A program made the position numbers and the translations under genes. DNA of 38,564 nt from JAADCS01 sp964473735 (GTDB lineage: Bacteria; Hydrothermota; Hydrothermia; LBFQ01), in NCBI GenBank assembly GCA_964473735.1, contig CAYYQD010000012.1, positions 1-38,564 on the forward strand, in the 5' to 3' direction. The first letter of the stretch is position 1. Each line of letters opens with the position of its first letter. This document shows, one piece after another, positions 30,090 to 37,964 of this stretch. The notes beneath the pieces are model-generated. The model did no database searches, was not told the DNA's origin, and worked only from the letters and a program-made list of their open reading frames with translations.

Positions 30090-31184
30090 TTGAAAGTACC
30101 TCCGGTAAATCTCGTTAGACAGAACGGCGCCTTTAAGGAGGAGTACGAGAAAGCGCTGAAAGAGATACTGGCGGACGGGAAGTTCGTCCTCGGTCCGAGG
30201 CTCCGTGCCTTTGAGGAGGAGTTTGCTAAGTACGTCGGCGTGTCCTACGCCCTTGGGGTAAACAGCGGCACCGACGCTCTCGTCTTGGGTTTAAGAGCCC
30301 TTGGAGTGGGTAGAGGGGATGAAGTGATAACCACCCCCTTCACCTTTTACGCTACGGTTGAAGCCATACTCTTAGTGGGGGCCAGGCCGGTATTCGCCGA
30401 CATAGATCCCCGTACCTTCAACCTCAACCCCGAGGCCGTGAAGGACGCCCTAAACGGTAGGACGAAGGCTATACTACCCGTACACCTTTACGGGCAGGCT
30501 GCGAGGGTTGAGGAGATGAGATTCCCCGGGGTAGCCCTGTTGGAGGACGCCGCCCAGGCATCCGGAGCGGAGCGGAAAGGGAAGAAGGTGGGATCCCTGG
30601 GGGACGCGGCTGCCTTTAGCTTTTACCCTACGAAGAACCTCTCGGCCCTGGGAGACGGTGGGGCAATAACCACGGACGACCCCGAAGTCGCCGGGAGGGT
30701 CCGGCGCCTCAGGATACACTGTCAGGGGGAGAAGTACGTACATGAGGGTGTAGGGTACAACAGCCGTCTGGACGAGATCCAGGCCGCCTTCCTGAGGGTT
30801 AAGCTCCGGCACCTTGACAGGTGGAACAGACGGAGGAGGGAGATAGCCCGGATTTACACCGAAGCCCTAAAGGATCTCGTTATCACCCCTCACGTGGAGG
30901 AGGGGAACACCCACGTCTTTCACCAGTACACGGTAAGGACGGAAGACAGGGACGGCCTGAAAGATTACCTACTGTCGCGGGGGATAGGTGTCTCCGTCTT
31001 CTACCCGGTTCCGTTGCATCTGCAGAGGGTCCTGCGGGAGGAGTTCGGATACAGGGAGGGGCAGTTCCCGGAGGCGGAGAGGGCCGCCAGGGAGGTGTTG
31101 AGCCTACCGATATACCCCGAGATGGAGGACTGGCAGGTGGAGTACGTCGTAGAGAGCGTAAGGAGGTACTTCGGGCGAGCGTGA
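30090..31184 (+). CDS. DegT/DnrJ/EryC1-family sugar aminotransferase
   Basis: A 364-residue PLP enzyme that aminates keto-sugar nucleotides for surface polysaccharides or glycans. Visible: GVNSGTDALVLGLRALGVG near residue 50, ITTPFTFYATVEAILLVGAR, PVHLYGQ, EDAAQASGA, and the PLP-binding Lys in SFYPTKNLSALGDGGAI. C-terminal block GVGYNSRLDEIQAAFLRVKL follows. The TTG at 30090 gives the typical N-terminus (VPPVNLVRQN). The exact sugar cannot be told. It may serve the polysaccharide system with the Wzc-like protein. Confidence 0.93.
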   Translation: MKVPPVNLVRQNGAFKEEYEKALKEILADGKFVLGPRLRAFEEEFAKYVGVSYALGVNSGTDALVLGLRALGVGRGDEVITTPFTFYATVEAILLVGARPVFADIDPRTFNLNPEAVKDALNGRTKAILPVHLYGQAARVEEMRFPGVALLEDAAQASGAERKGKKVGSLGDAAAFSFYPTKNLSALGDGGAITTDDPEVAGRVRRLRIHCQGEKYVHEGVGYNSRLDEIQAAFLRVKLRHLDRWNRRRREIARIYTEALKDLVITPHVEEGNTHVFHQYTVRTEDRDGLKDYLLSRGIGVSVFYPVPLHLQRVLREEFGYREGQFPEAERAAREVLSLPIYPEMEDWQVEYVVESVRRYFGRA

Positions 31185-31196
31185 TGGGGGCTGCCT

Positions 31197-31202
31197 TATA
31201 AT
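31197..31202 (+). promoter_or_regulatory. -10 box TATAAT, 12 bases before ATG at 31215
   Basis: TATAAT in the 30-base gap after the aminotransferase gene. Spacing is slightly long, implying a leader of about five bases. No SD. Confidence 0.5.
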
Positions 31203-31214
31203 ACCGGGAACCCT

Positions 31215-31652
31215 ATGGCGTATAGGAGGCTCTTCTCAATTCATCTCTCCTCGGACCTCCTTGACGTTCTGACGGAGGTCAGAAAGGTAGTTGAGCGCAC
31301 CGTGAGGAAATTCACCGAAGACGAGGACGTAATTTCGGACATGGTTACGATATTTGACGAGGCCGTCTCTAACGCCATGAAACACGCCTACAACGGTGGC
31401 GTGGGCCCCGTAAAGGTGACCCTATACGTTGATGAGAGGCGCAGACGCTTCCTTCTCAAGGTGTACGATAGGGGAAAGGTACCCGACGGCATGCGGGAAG
31501 ATATGAGCCGCTACACCGTGGACCTGAACCGGTGGCTTAAGGAGGGGAAGGTCGGAGGGATAGGCCTCCACCTCATAGCCCGGCTCTCGGACGAGGTATA
31601 TTGGAAGAAGATAAAGGATGGGAAGTACCTTCAGGTTGAAAAGGGGTTCTAA
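31215..31652 (+). CDS. RsbW-like anti-sigma factor / serine kinase
   Basis: A 145-residue GHKL ATPase (HATPase_c_2) of the anti-sigma regulatory type. The N box is IFDEAVSNAMKHAY, the G1 box LLKVYDRGK, and the G2 box GGIGLHLIARLSDEV. Such proteins hold a partner (often a sigma factor) and phosphorylate an STAS-domain antagonist. It is followed after 3 bases by an RsbU-like phosphatase, so the pair forms most of a partner-switching module; an STAS protein lies at 37.2-37.5 kb on the other strand. The target is unknown. Confidence 0.88.
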   Translation: MAYRRLFSIHLSSDLLDVLTEVRKVVERTVRKFTEDEDVISDMVTIFDEAVSNAMKHAYNGGVGPVKVTLYVDERRRRFLLKVYDRGKVPDGMREDMSRYTVDLNRWLKEGKVGGIGLHLIARLSDEVYWKKIKDGKYLQVEKGF

Positions 31653-31655
31653 GCC

Positions 31656-33176
31656 ATGAGGGTAAAGTTTCCTCTTTCCTTAAAGTTCTTCGCGCTATTC
31701 ACCCTACTTCTCGTCCTCGTAATAGCCGTATCCACCCTGGTGATAACCCGTACCGTCTCCGTCAAGATAATGGAGCAGGTGGAGTGGAGGGGTATATCCT
31801 TAGCCAAGTTTCTGGCCTCCCAGGCGGCCGAGGCCCTACTTCAGGAGGACGACCTGACCTTAGTCAGCATTACCACGGGACTAAAGCGCTCCAACCCCGG
31901 TGTCCTCAAGGCGGTCGTGGTTGATAACAGGGGTATCCTGGTCTCCCACAGCGACAGCATCCTTCTAAAGGACAAACCCTACAGCGTCCGGGGAATACGG
32001 GTGTACAAGGAGGTAAGGGACAAACTGGCCAACAAGCCCATACTGGTGAAGCTGTTTGAGGGGGGAGCCGCTATAGGTGTGGAGCTCCCCATGATAGACC
32101 GTATAAGGGGAGAGAAGCTGGGAAAGGTTTACGTCTTCCTCTCGCGGAAGGCCATAGACGAGGCCGCCAACAGTACCCGGAGCCTGCTCTTCGTGGTGGG
32201 TCTGGTGGCCGTATTGGGAGGGGCCGTAATAAGCTGGTTCTTCTCCCGCATGATCACCCGGAACATAGAGGTCCTGTTGGAGGACCTGGAGGAGATAGGT
32301 AAGGGGAATCTGGAGCACGAGGTCAGGGTCAGGAGCAACGACGAGATAGGCCTGATAGCCGAGGCCATAGGTACCATGACAAGCCAGCTGAAGCAGGCTC
32401 AGGAGAAGATAATAGAGTCGGAAAAGCTGAAGCACGAGGTGGAGGTAGCCCGGAGGATCCAGAGTATCCTCTTACCGAAGTCCATGCCCCGTATGCCCGG
32501 GTACGAGTTCTCCGCCGCCTACCACCCGGCCTTAGTGGTCGGTGGAGACTACTACGACTACTTCCGCATGCTGGGGGGACAGTGGGGTTTCTTGGTGGCG
32601 GACGTCTCCGGTAAGGGGGTGGGCGGATCCCTCGTAATGGTGATGTTCCGCACCATCATCCACTCGGAGGCCCCAATATCCTCCTCCGCCAAGGAGCTCC
32701 TCCTCAAGGCCCACGAGAGCATCGTGGGGGAGATACCCGACGACATGTACATAACCGCCGGCATCGCCTCCCTGCAGCCCGCTAACGGTACGGTATCCCT
32801 CTCTTCCGCCGGACACAACCCGCCACTCTACTACAGCGCCCGTACGGGTAAGGCCACGTATCTGGAGCTGGAGGGAGCACCGGTAGGTCTCTCCATGCTG
32901 GACAGGGACGTGCTGGAGGAGGTACTGGAAGAGCGCACCGTGAACCTTGATAGCGGGGACGTGATAATGCTGTACTCGGACGGTATAACGGAGGCCGTGA
33001 ACCTGAGGGGGGAGCAGTTCGGGGAAGAGAGACTTAAGAGGACCTTCCTATCTCTGGCATCCCGTGGGGCCACGGCGGAGGAGATGAAGGACGCTATACT
33101 GGATCGCATCAGCGAATTCACGAAGGGGGCACCCCAGTCCGACGATATAACCCTGCTTATAATCCGCAGGGTATGA
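31656..33176 (+). CDS. membrane RsbU-like PP2C phosphatase with HAMP domain
   Basis: A 506-residue sensor phosphatase: N-terminal transmembrane helix (about 10-30), an extracytoplasmic sensor region, a second helix (about 175-195), HAMP (ITRNIEVLLEDLEEIGKGN), a coiled coil, then a SpoIIE/PP2C catalytic domain. Metal-binding motifs include VVGGDYYDYF, VADVSGKGVGGSL, SAGHNPPLYY, LYSDGITEAVN and QSDDITLLII. It would dephosphorylate an STAS antagonist in response to an envelope signal. An SD (AAGGGG) precedes the ATG by 9 bases; it is coupled to the RsbW-like gene. Confidence 0.93.
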   Translation: MRVKFPLSLKFFALFTLLLVLVIAVSTLVITRTVSVKIMEQVEWRGISLAKFLASQAAEALLQEDDLTLVSITTGLKRSNPGVLKAVVVDNRGILVSHSDSILLKDKPYSVRGIRVYKEVRDKLANKPILVKLFEGGAAIGVELPMIDRIRGEKLGKVYVFLSRKAIDEAANSTRSLLFVVGLVAVLGGAVISWFFSRMITRNIEVLLEDLEEIGKGNLEHEVRVRSNDEIGLIAEAIGTMTSQLKQAQEKIIESEKLKHEVEVARRIQSILLPKSMPRMPGYEFSAAYHPALVVGGDYYDYFRMLGGQWGFLVADVSGKGVGGSLVMVMFRTIIHSEAPISSSAKELLLKAHESIVGEIPDDMYITAGIASLQPANGTVSLSSAGHNPPLYYSARTGKATYLELEGAPVGLSMLDRDVLEEVLEERTVNLDSGDVIMLYSDGITEAVNLRGEQFGEERLKRTFLSLASRGATAEEMKDAILDRISEFTKGAPQSDDITLLIIRRV

Positions 33177-33186
33177 CGCCGTCAGG

Positions 33187-34026
33187 TCATCGGGGTAATA
33201 ACCTCTCCGGCTTCAGAATTCCCCCCTCTAACCTGCCCACTCCCACGAACCTACCATCTACGAAAACCCTGTACGGCCCTTCCTCCCCTTCTACCCTAAC
33301 CCTACCGCCGTTCAGGAACAGCCTCGCCTCCCTCCCGGATAGGGACACCTTCCCCATCCAGTACAGGGCCTCCTCCGTGGGTATGACGTCCCCCACCTCA
33401 ACCTCTTCGGGGTGCTTCGCCCTCTCCACCCGGAAGTCCCCTATGGCCGTACGCCTGAGTGAAATTAAGTGTCCCACCGTTCCTAACGCTCTGGCCAGGT
33501 CCCGTCCCAGTGCCCGAACGTAGGTTCCCGTACTAACGACGCACCGGAAGGTTATCCTGTCCCCATCAACCGAGAGTATCTCAAGCTTCTCAACGAAGAC
33601 CTTCCGCGGTTTCAGGGCCACCTCCTTACCTTCACGGGCTAAATCGTAAGCCCTCCTTCCCCTTACCTTCAGGGCGGAGAACTTCGGAGGTACCTGCTCA
33701 AGGCTGCCCGTGAGGGACGTGGCCGCCCCGCGTACGTCTTCCACGGTGATGGGTGGAACCGGGGCGGTTGATACCACCTCCCCCTCGGGGTCAAGGGTGT
33801 CGGTCTCGGAGCCAAGGAGGAGGGTGGCGACGTACTCCTTGAGGAGGGGGCGGAAGAACTGGAAGAAACGGGTGGCCCTACCTATCCCGACCAGCAGCAG
33901 TCCGCTGGCAAAAGGATCCAGCGTTCCCTCGTACCCTCCCCTAACGCGGAGCCTCCTCTGAACCACGTTCATGGCCTTACGGGAGGTCCATCCTTCAGGC
34001 TTATCCACCAAAACAAACCCATTCAT
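33187..34026 (-). CDS. truB: tRNA pseudouridine-55 synthase
   Basis: Makes the universal pseudouridine at position 55 in the tRNA T loop. It is 279 residues: N-terminal GFVLVDKPEGWTSRKAM, catalytic Asp in YEGTLDPFASGLL, then TDTLDPEG, PPKFSALKVRGRRAYDLAR and STGTYVRALGRDLA. The C-terminal 60 residues form a PUA-like part. A weak box (TAAATT, 34037-34042 minus) lies 10 bases before the ATG. Confidence 0.96.
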   Translation of the reverse strand: MNGFVLVDKPEGWTSRKAMNVVQRRLRVRGGYEGTLDPFASGLLLVGIGRATRFFQFFRPLLKEYVATLLLGSETDTLDPEGEVVSTAPVPPITVEDVRGAATSLTGSLEQVPPKFSALKVRGRRAYDLAREGKEVALKPRKVFVEKLEILSVDGDRITFRCVVSTGTYVRALGRDLARALGTVGHLISLRRTAIGDFRVERAKHPEEVEVGDVIPTEEALYWMGKVSLSGREARLFLNGGRVRVEGEEGPYRVFVDGRFVGVGRLEGGILKPERLLPR

Positions 34027-34044
34027 TGAGGGAGAAAATTTAAG

Positions 34045-34064
34045 GGGGAGGGAAGTCCCTCCCC
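34045..34064 (-). terminator. hairpin between the FG-GAP protein gene and truB
   Basis: A 9-bp stem (GGGGAGGGA/TCCCTCCCC, 34045-34053 with 34056-34064) lies 8 bases after the stop of the minus-strand FG-GAP gene. The following minus sequence is CTTAAATTTTC, a weak T-run, so it is a probable but not strong intrinsic terminator. It also overlaps the region just upstream of truB. Confidence 0.55.
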
Positions 34065-34071
34065 GTCTTTA

Positions 34072-35562
34072 TCACCTCTTTACGAACCGGAAGGTCCGCC
34101 CGGCGAACCGCACCAGGTACATGCCCGGGGGAAGGTCCGAGAGGTCTATCCTCGCCCTACCCGGGACCTCCTTCGTAAGGAGCAACCTTCCCGTCGGGTC
34201 GTATATCTTCACCCTGCCGTGGCCAGAGGCTATCAGGACGCTCCCCTCAACCTTGAGGGTGGGACCCATCCTGCTGCCCTCGGATACGGCTGTGGGGTCG
34301 TCGTAAGAGAGGGGGCACACACCCCACGCCGTTATATGGCACGAGAAGTCCCCTACGGCGAAGGCCAGAGAGCCAGCGAGTTTAAGGACTATGACCTCGG
34401 AGGTTATGGAGTACGGTGTAGTGCCGTACGTCCCTATGGAAGTGAGACTCAGACCGTCCAACAGGCCAACGTTGTATCCACCGACAGGGGCCAGGACGTC
34501 GGGGAAACGATCCCCCGTGAGGTCAACGAGGGTAGGGGGATAGCCGGCACCTTCGTGGCCGTTAACACCGAAGCCCGTGGAGTTCCCAAGGAGGGAGCCG
34601 TCCGTACCCTTGTAGATATAGACCTCTCCGTCGTGTATAACCCATACGTCCTCAAGGCCGTCCCCATCGTAGTTGGCTAAGGCTACGGGGGAGCCGTTGG
34701 AGTATCCACCGACGTTCCACATCCTCACCCATCCGAATATGAACCCCCTGTACTCGTACACGGATACGGAGGTGGAGGTGGGAACCACGACCTCGTCCTT
34801 CCCGTCCCCGTCCACGTCCCCGAGGGCCACCGTGTAGTCGGGCCATATGTCTATGGAGGACGGGACCCCGGCGGAGAAGCTGCTGTGTAGGGTGCCCGTT
34901 GCGGCGTCCAATACGTATATCTCCCCGTTGGAGAGAGGGTATAGGACCTCCAGATACCCGTCCCCGTTTATGTCCCCTAAGGCGGGAGCGTAGGCGGTGG
35001 CCGGAAGGGAGTACGTCCATAGGGTGGTGTAGGTGGTGGCGCACCCATCAACGGATACGGCCGTGTTCCCGAAGGAGGTATAGACCTCGGGACAACCGTC
35101 CCCGTCCACGTCGGCTATGGCGGGGGAAGGCCCACGGCCGTCGGACTTGTCGTACTGATAGACTGCGGCCCCCGTCGTCAGGTCCAGAACCCTGAAGTAG
35201 CCGTTGCCGTTGGCGAATACGTGGGAGTCGGAGGCCGCCAGGGAGGCTATGCCGGGACCGGGGAAGTAGTCTCCGCGATTCTCCCACAGGGTGTCCCTCG
35301 CTATGGGGTCCACGGCCATCACCCCTCCGTTGTAGGAGGACTGCTGGGCCCCTAAGATATCCACGGCCCCGTCCCCGTTGGCGTCCATCCCGATTATGCT
35401 CTCGTCTATGGAGCCGTGCTGAATATCAAACATCTTGGTAGGCGTTGTGCTGCATTGGGCGGGCCACCTGTAGAACCCCGTCCTGCGGTAGTCGTGCCTG
35501 TACTGGGGCCAGGCCACGCCCTCCGGCCCGTACAAGTCCTGTGCCAATAGGATCCAGACCAT
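34072..35562 (-). CDS. FG-GAP/VCBS repeat protein with T9SS-like C-terminal sorting domain
   Basis: A 496-residue protein, probably secreted. It contains repeated FG-GAP/VCBS units with calcium-binding-like DxDGDG loops (GMDANGDGAVDILG, IADVDGDGCPEVY, LGDINGDGYLEVLY, LGDVDGDGKDEVVV, LANYDGDGLEDVWV, LTGDRFPDVLAP), which suggest a beta-propeller. The last 60 residues (VKIYDPTGRLLLTKEVPGRA ... LSDLPPGMYLVRFAGRTFRF) match the type A sorting-domain pattern of type IX secretion and related systems. The predicted signal is very short (MVWILLAQ). The ATG is set by TATAAT 7 bases upstream; a TAG closes the frame upstream. Confidence 0.85.
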   Translation of the reverse strand: MVWILLAQDLYGPEGVAWPQYRHDYRRTGFYRWPAQCSTTPTKMFDIQHGSIDESIIGMDANGDGAVDILGAQQSSYNGGVMAVDPIARDTLWENRGDYFPGPGIASLAASDSHVFANGNGYFRVLDLTTGAAVYQYDKSDGRGPSPAIADVDGDGCPEVYTSFGNTAVSVDGCATTYTTLWTYSLPATAYAPALGDINGDGYLEVLYPLSNGEIYVLDAATGTLHSSFSAGVPSSIDIWPDYTVALGDVDGDGKDEVVVPTSTSVSVYEYRGFIFGWVRMWNVGGYSNGSPVALANYDGDGLEDVWVIHDGEVYIYKGTDGSLLGNSTGFGVNGHEGAGYPPTLVDLTGDRFPDVLAPVGGYNVGLLDGLSLTSIGTYGTTPYSITSEVIVLKLAGSLAFAVGDFSCHITAWGVCPLSYDDPTAVSEGSRMGPTLKVEGSVLIASGHGRVKIYDPTGRLLLTKEVPGRARIDLSDLPPGMYLVRFAGRTFRFVKR

Positions 35563-35569
35563 ACGGTAA

Positions 35570-35575
35570 ATTATA
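35570..35575 (-). promoter_or_regulatory. -10 box TATAAT, 7 bases before ATG at 35562
   Basis: TATAAT, then TTACCGT, then ATG. It supports the short N-terminus of the FG-GAP protein. Confidence 0.55.
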
Positions 35576-35592
35576 CGGTGGATACACCGGCT

Positions 35593-37158
35593 CTATAGGT
35601 CAAGGTTGCCCACCCTGTCCTTCGGTACCCTCGCCTTTCCGACCTGGGCGCACCCTAAGTACATGTAGTCCATGTCCCACTCCCTGTGGGCGTCGGTCCC
35701 GATGAACACCTTACCCTCGTACCCACCTTCAAGCAGGAACTCTCCCGGGAGGTCCACCCTCCGGGGGTTAGCGTTTATCTCAAGGGCCTTCCCTGTCTCC
35801 TCCGCCCTCCTGAAAACCCTATCAAGGTCCACCCTGTACGGAGGTCTCTTCTTGAGCACCCTCCCCGTGGGGTGCCCTATGACGTGCACGTAAGGGTTCT
35901 CCATAGCTTTGAGTATCCTCCCCGTCAGGTCCTCGTTATCCCCCCAGGTATGCACCGAGGCTATGACGAGGTCAAACTCCGAGAGCACCTCGTCCGGGTA
36001 GTCAAGGGAACCGTCGGGCAGTATATCCACTTCCGTGCCGTACAGGATCCTGACGTAGGGGTACCTGTCCCTGAGGCGTAGAATCTCAAGCTTCTTACTC
36101 TCAAGGCGGGCCTCGTTTAAACCCCCACCGGCCGAGGACGGGGAGTGGTCGGCGAGGACCACGAAGGAGTACCCTCTACGTACCGCCGCCTGAACGGCTT
36201 CCTCGGGCCTCATGCTACCGTCGGAGTACGTGGTATGAACGTGTATATCCCCGGGTACCTCCTCCGGTAGGAGTACCTCCGGAAGTTTCCCCTCTGCGGC
36301 CAGAGAAACCTCGTGGCCGTCGTACCTCTGATAGGGGTGGATAAAGGGGAGTCCGAGGTGATCGTACACCTCCTCCTCCGTCTTACCCCTTATTCCCCCT
36401 AACCTCTCAAGGGCTCTTACGTGTCCCTCCGGCCCGGTAGAATACACCAGCACGCTCCCCATATCCTCCTCCGTGTAGATGTGTATCCTCACGGGTATCC
36501 TATCCCCTCCCCACGACCAGTACCCCCTTTCGTACCTACCGGATACGGCCAAACGGAAGGCGTCATCTTCCGATATGGCGAACTCCACGACAGCTATGAG
36601 GGGTTCCCCACGTCTGTATCCGCCGACCGGTACGGCTGAAGGATAAACGTTCTTAAAGGCCTCCACCACTATCCGGGCCTCCGGTGCCAGGAAGGCATCC
36701 CTGTACTTCAGATAGAAGAGAACGTTCTCCCTTATTCGCGTAGGGTTTTTAAAGATGGTCTTAGCCCTTCCACTCTCAAGGAAACGGAGGAGGTCGTCAA
36801 ACGTCCTTATTCCCATCTCAACTAACCTCCTCGCCGTGGTTCTCCCTATTCCTCTCACCTTTACGAACTCCACGGCGTCCCTGCCGAACTCCCTTAGAGC
36901 CTCCTCGTACTCCCCCACCCTACCCTCCTCAACCATCTGGACTATCTTTGAGAGTACGGCGCTTCCGACCTTTAACGCCCTCCTTAATCCCTCTCTGCCC
37001 TCGTACTCGTATATCGTAGCTACGTCCTCCGGAAAGTGGGCCATGAGACGGGAGGCCCTCCTGTAGGCGTCGCATACGAACCTGTTCCCCCCTTTGAGGA
37101 TGCAGGCTCCGTGAAGAAAGTCAAATATGCGAAACAGCCTGTAGTTTATCTCGTACAA
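35593..37158 (-). CDS. PolX-like protein with intact PHP domain and degenerate polymerase site
   Basis: A 521-residue homologue of bacterial DNA polymerase X: helix-hairpin-helix part near 55-125 (FVKVRGIGRTTARRLVEMGI), Pol-beta-like palm (about 160-290), and C-terminal PHP domain (303-521). The PHP metal sites are intact: DIHVHTTYSDGS (304-315), LADHS (335-339), GTEVDIL (374-380), ASVHTWGD (400-407), HPTGR (429-433), INANPRR and GTDAHREWD. In the palm, the usual GSxRRG...GDxDxL is replaced by VGGYRRGEPLIAVVEFAI (178-195) with no DxD, and the third Asp strand (VDLR) is VRIHIY (223-228). It should keep phosphodiesterase or nuclease function but not polymerise. The start is TTG with AGGAAGG upstream; it follows the STAS gene by 7 bases. 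Confidence 0.88.
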   Translation of the reverse strand: MYEINYRLFRIFDFLHGACILKGGNRFVCDAYRRASRLMAHFPEDVATIYEYEGREGLRRALKVGSAVLSKIVQMVEEGRVGEYEEALREFGRDAVEFVKVRGIGRTTARRLVEMGIRTFDDLLRFLESGRAKTIFKNPTRIRENVLFYLKYRDAFLAPEARIVVEAFKNVYPSAVPVGGYRRGEPLIAVVEFAISEDDAFRLAVSGRYERGYWSWGGDRIPVRIHIYTEEDMGSVLVYSTGPEGHVRALERLGGIRGKTEEEVYDHLGLPFIHPYQRYDGHEVSLAAEGKLPEVLLPEEVPGDIHVHTTYSDGSMRPEEAVQAAVRRGYSFVVLADHSPSSAGGGLNEARLESKKLEILRLRDRYPYVRILYGTEVDILPDGSLDYPDEVLSEFDLVIASVHTWGDNEDLTGRILKAMENPYVHVIGHPTGRVLKKRPPYRVDLDRVFRRAEETGKALEINANPRRVDLPGEFLLEGGYEGKVFIGTDAHREWDMDYMYLGCAQVGKARVPKDRVGNLDL

Positions 37159-37165
37159 CCCCTTC

Positions 37166-37522
37166 CTACTCTCCCCTTATGGCCCTTAGAGCTTCGTAGA
37201 TGTCGTTGTAGGTCTTAAACACTTTATCAAAGGCCATAACCTTATACACCTTGAGGACCTGCCCCTTAGGGGCGCACACGACGATGTCCCCGCCCCTCTC
37301 CCGGGTGTGTTTCAGCACCGTTATCAACGCTCCCCAGATAGCGGAAGAAACGTAGTTCGCCTCGGACAGGTCCACGATGAAGGTATCCACGCCGTCGGCC
37401 AGCTTATCGTCAAAGAAGACTATAAGGGGCTCCCTCATGGCCGTGTCTATCTCTCCGATGAGCCTCACTATACCTACGTTCCCATCTCTACGGAACTTAA
37501 GGACGTCCCCTATGCTGCGCAT
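37166..37522 (-). CDS. STAS-domain anti-sigma factor antagonist (RsbV-like)
   Basis: A 118-residue STAS protein. The fold is clear (GNVGIVRLIGEIDTAMREPL, VDTFIVDLSEANYVSSAIWG). The candidate phospho-acceptor is Ser59 or Ser60 in NYVSSAIWG, where the family usually has DSxG. A longer frame begins at a GTG (37549), but TATAAT lies inside that extension, exactly 7 bases before the ATG at 37522, so I start at 37522. It would be the partner of the RsbW-like kinase and RsbU-like phosphatase 4-6 kb away. It shares an operon with the PolX-like gene. Confidence 0.88.
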   Translation of the reverse strand: MRSIGDVLKFRRDGNVGIVRLIGEIDTAMREPLIVFFDDKLADGVDTFIVDLSEANYVSSAIWGALITVLKHTRERGGDIVVCAPKGQVLKVYKVMAFDKVFKTYNDIYEALRAIRGE

Positions 37523-37529
37523 AGCCCGT

Positions 37530-37535
37530 ATTATA
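37530..37535 (-). promoter_or_regulatory. -10 box TATAAT, 7 bases before STAS ATG
   Basis: TATAAT, then ACGGGCT, then ATG at 37522. It corrects the start of the STAS gene by nine codons. Confidence 0.6.
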
Positions 37536-37576
37536 CGAGAGAATGGCACCTTAATGCAGACCTATTGAGTCAGCTT

Positions 37577-37582
37577 TAGAAT
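37577..37582 (+). promoter_or_regulatory. -10 box TAGAAT, 9 bases before ATG at 37592
   Basis: TAGAAT, then ATTCGTGCT, then ATG. No SD; leaderless transcript predicted. Confidence 0.5.
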
Positions 37583-37591
37583 ATTCGTGCT

Positions 37592-37954
37592 ATGATCCTG
37601 ACGCTTTTAAGCTGGACGTGGATAACTCCCAGCTGGTTGCACAGCTACGTGCAGAAGAAGGGGCATGCCATAATCATAGACGTGCGCACCCCCCGGGAGC
37701 ACTCCCTTGGGTACATCCCGGGGACGGACCTACTCATCCCCCACAACCAGATAGCCGATCGCATATCCGAGATAAAGGCCGACCCCGAAAAGGATACGGT
37801 TATAGTATATTGCCGCTCCGGACACAGGAGCACCTTCGCGGCCCGGGTGCTTGAGGCGAAAGGTTTTAAACACGTCCTCAACCTCAAGGGGGGATTCCGG
37901 GCGTGGAGGGCTATGGGCTTACCCATCGCCAGACCGCAGGTACAAACCAGATAG
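37592..37954 (+). CDS. rhodanese-domain sulfurtransferase
   Basis: A 120-residue single rhodanese domain. The catalytic loop is C74-RSGHR (VYCRSGHRS), and flanking motifs are IIDVRTPREHSLGYIPG and LKGGFRAWRAMGLPI. The N-terminus is hydrophobic (MILTLLSWTWITPSWL) and may be an uncleaved anchor or signal, so the domain may be periplasmic. It moves sulfane sulfur; with the downstream YgaP-like membrane protein it resembles the two halves of YgaP (rhodanese plus two-helix membrane domain) as separate genes. Confidence 0.9.
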   Translation: MILTLLSWTWITPSWLHSYVQKKGHAIIIDVRTPREHSLGYIPGTDLLIPHNQIADRISEIKADPEKDTVIVYCRSGHRSTFAARVLEAKGFKHVLNLKGGFRAWRAMGLPIARPQVQTR

Positions 37955-37964
37955 GAGGTGAGAT

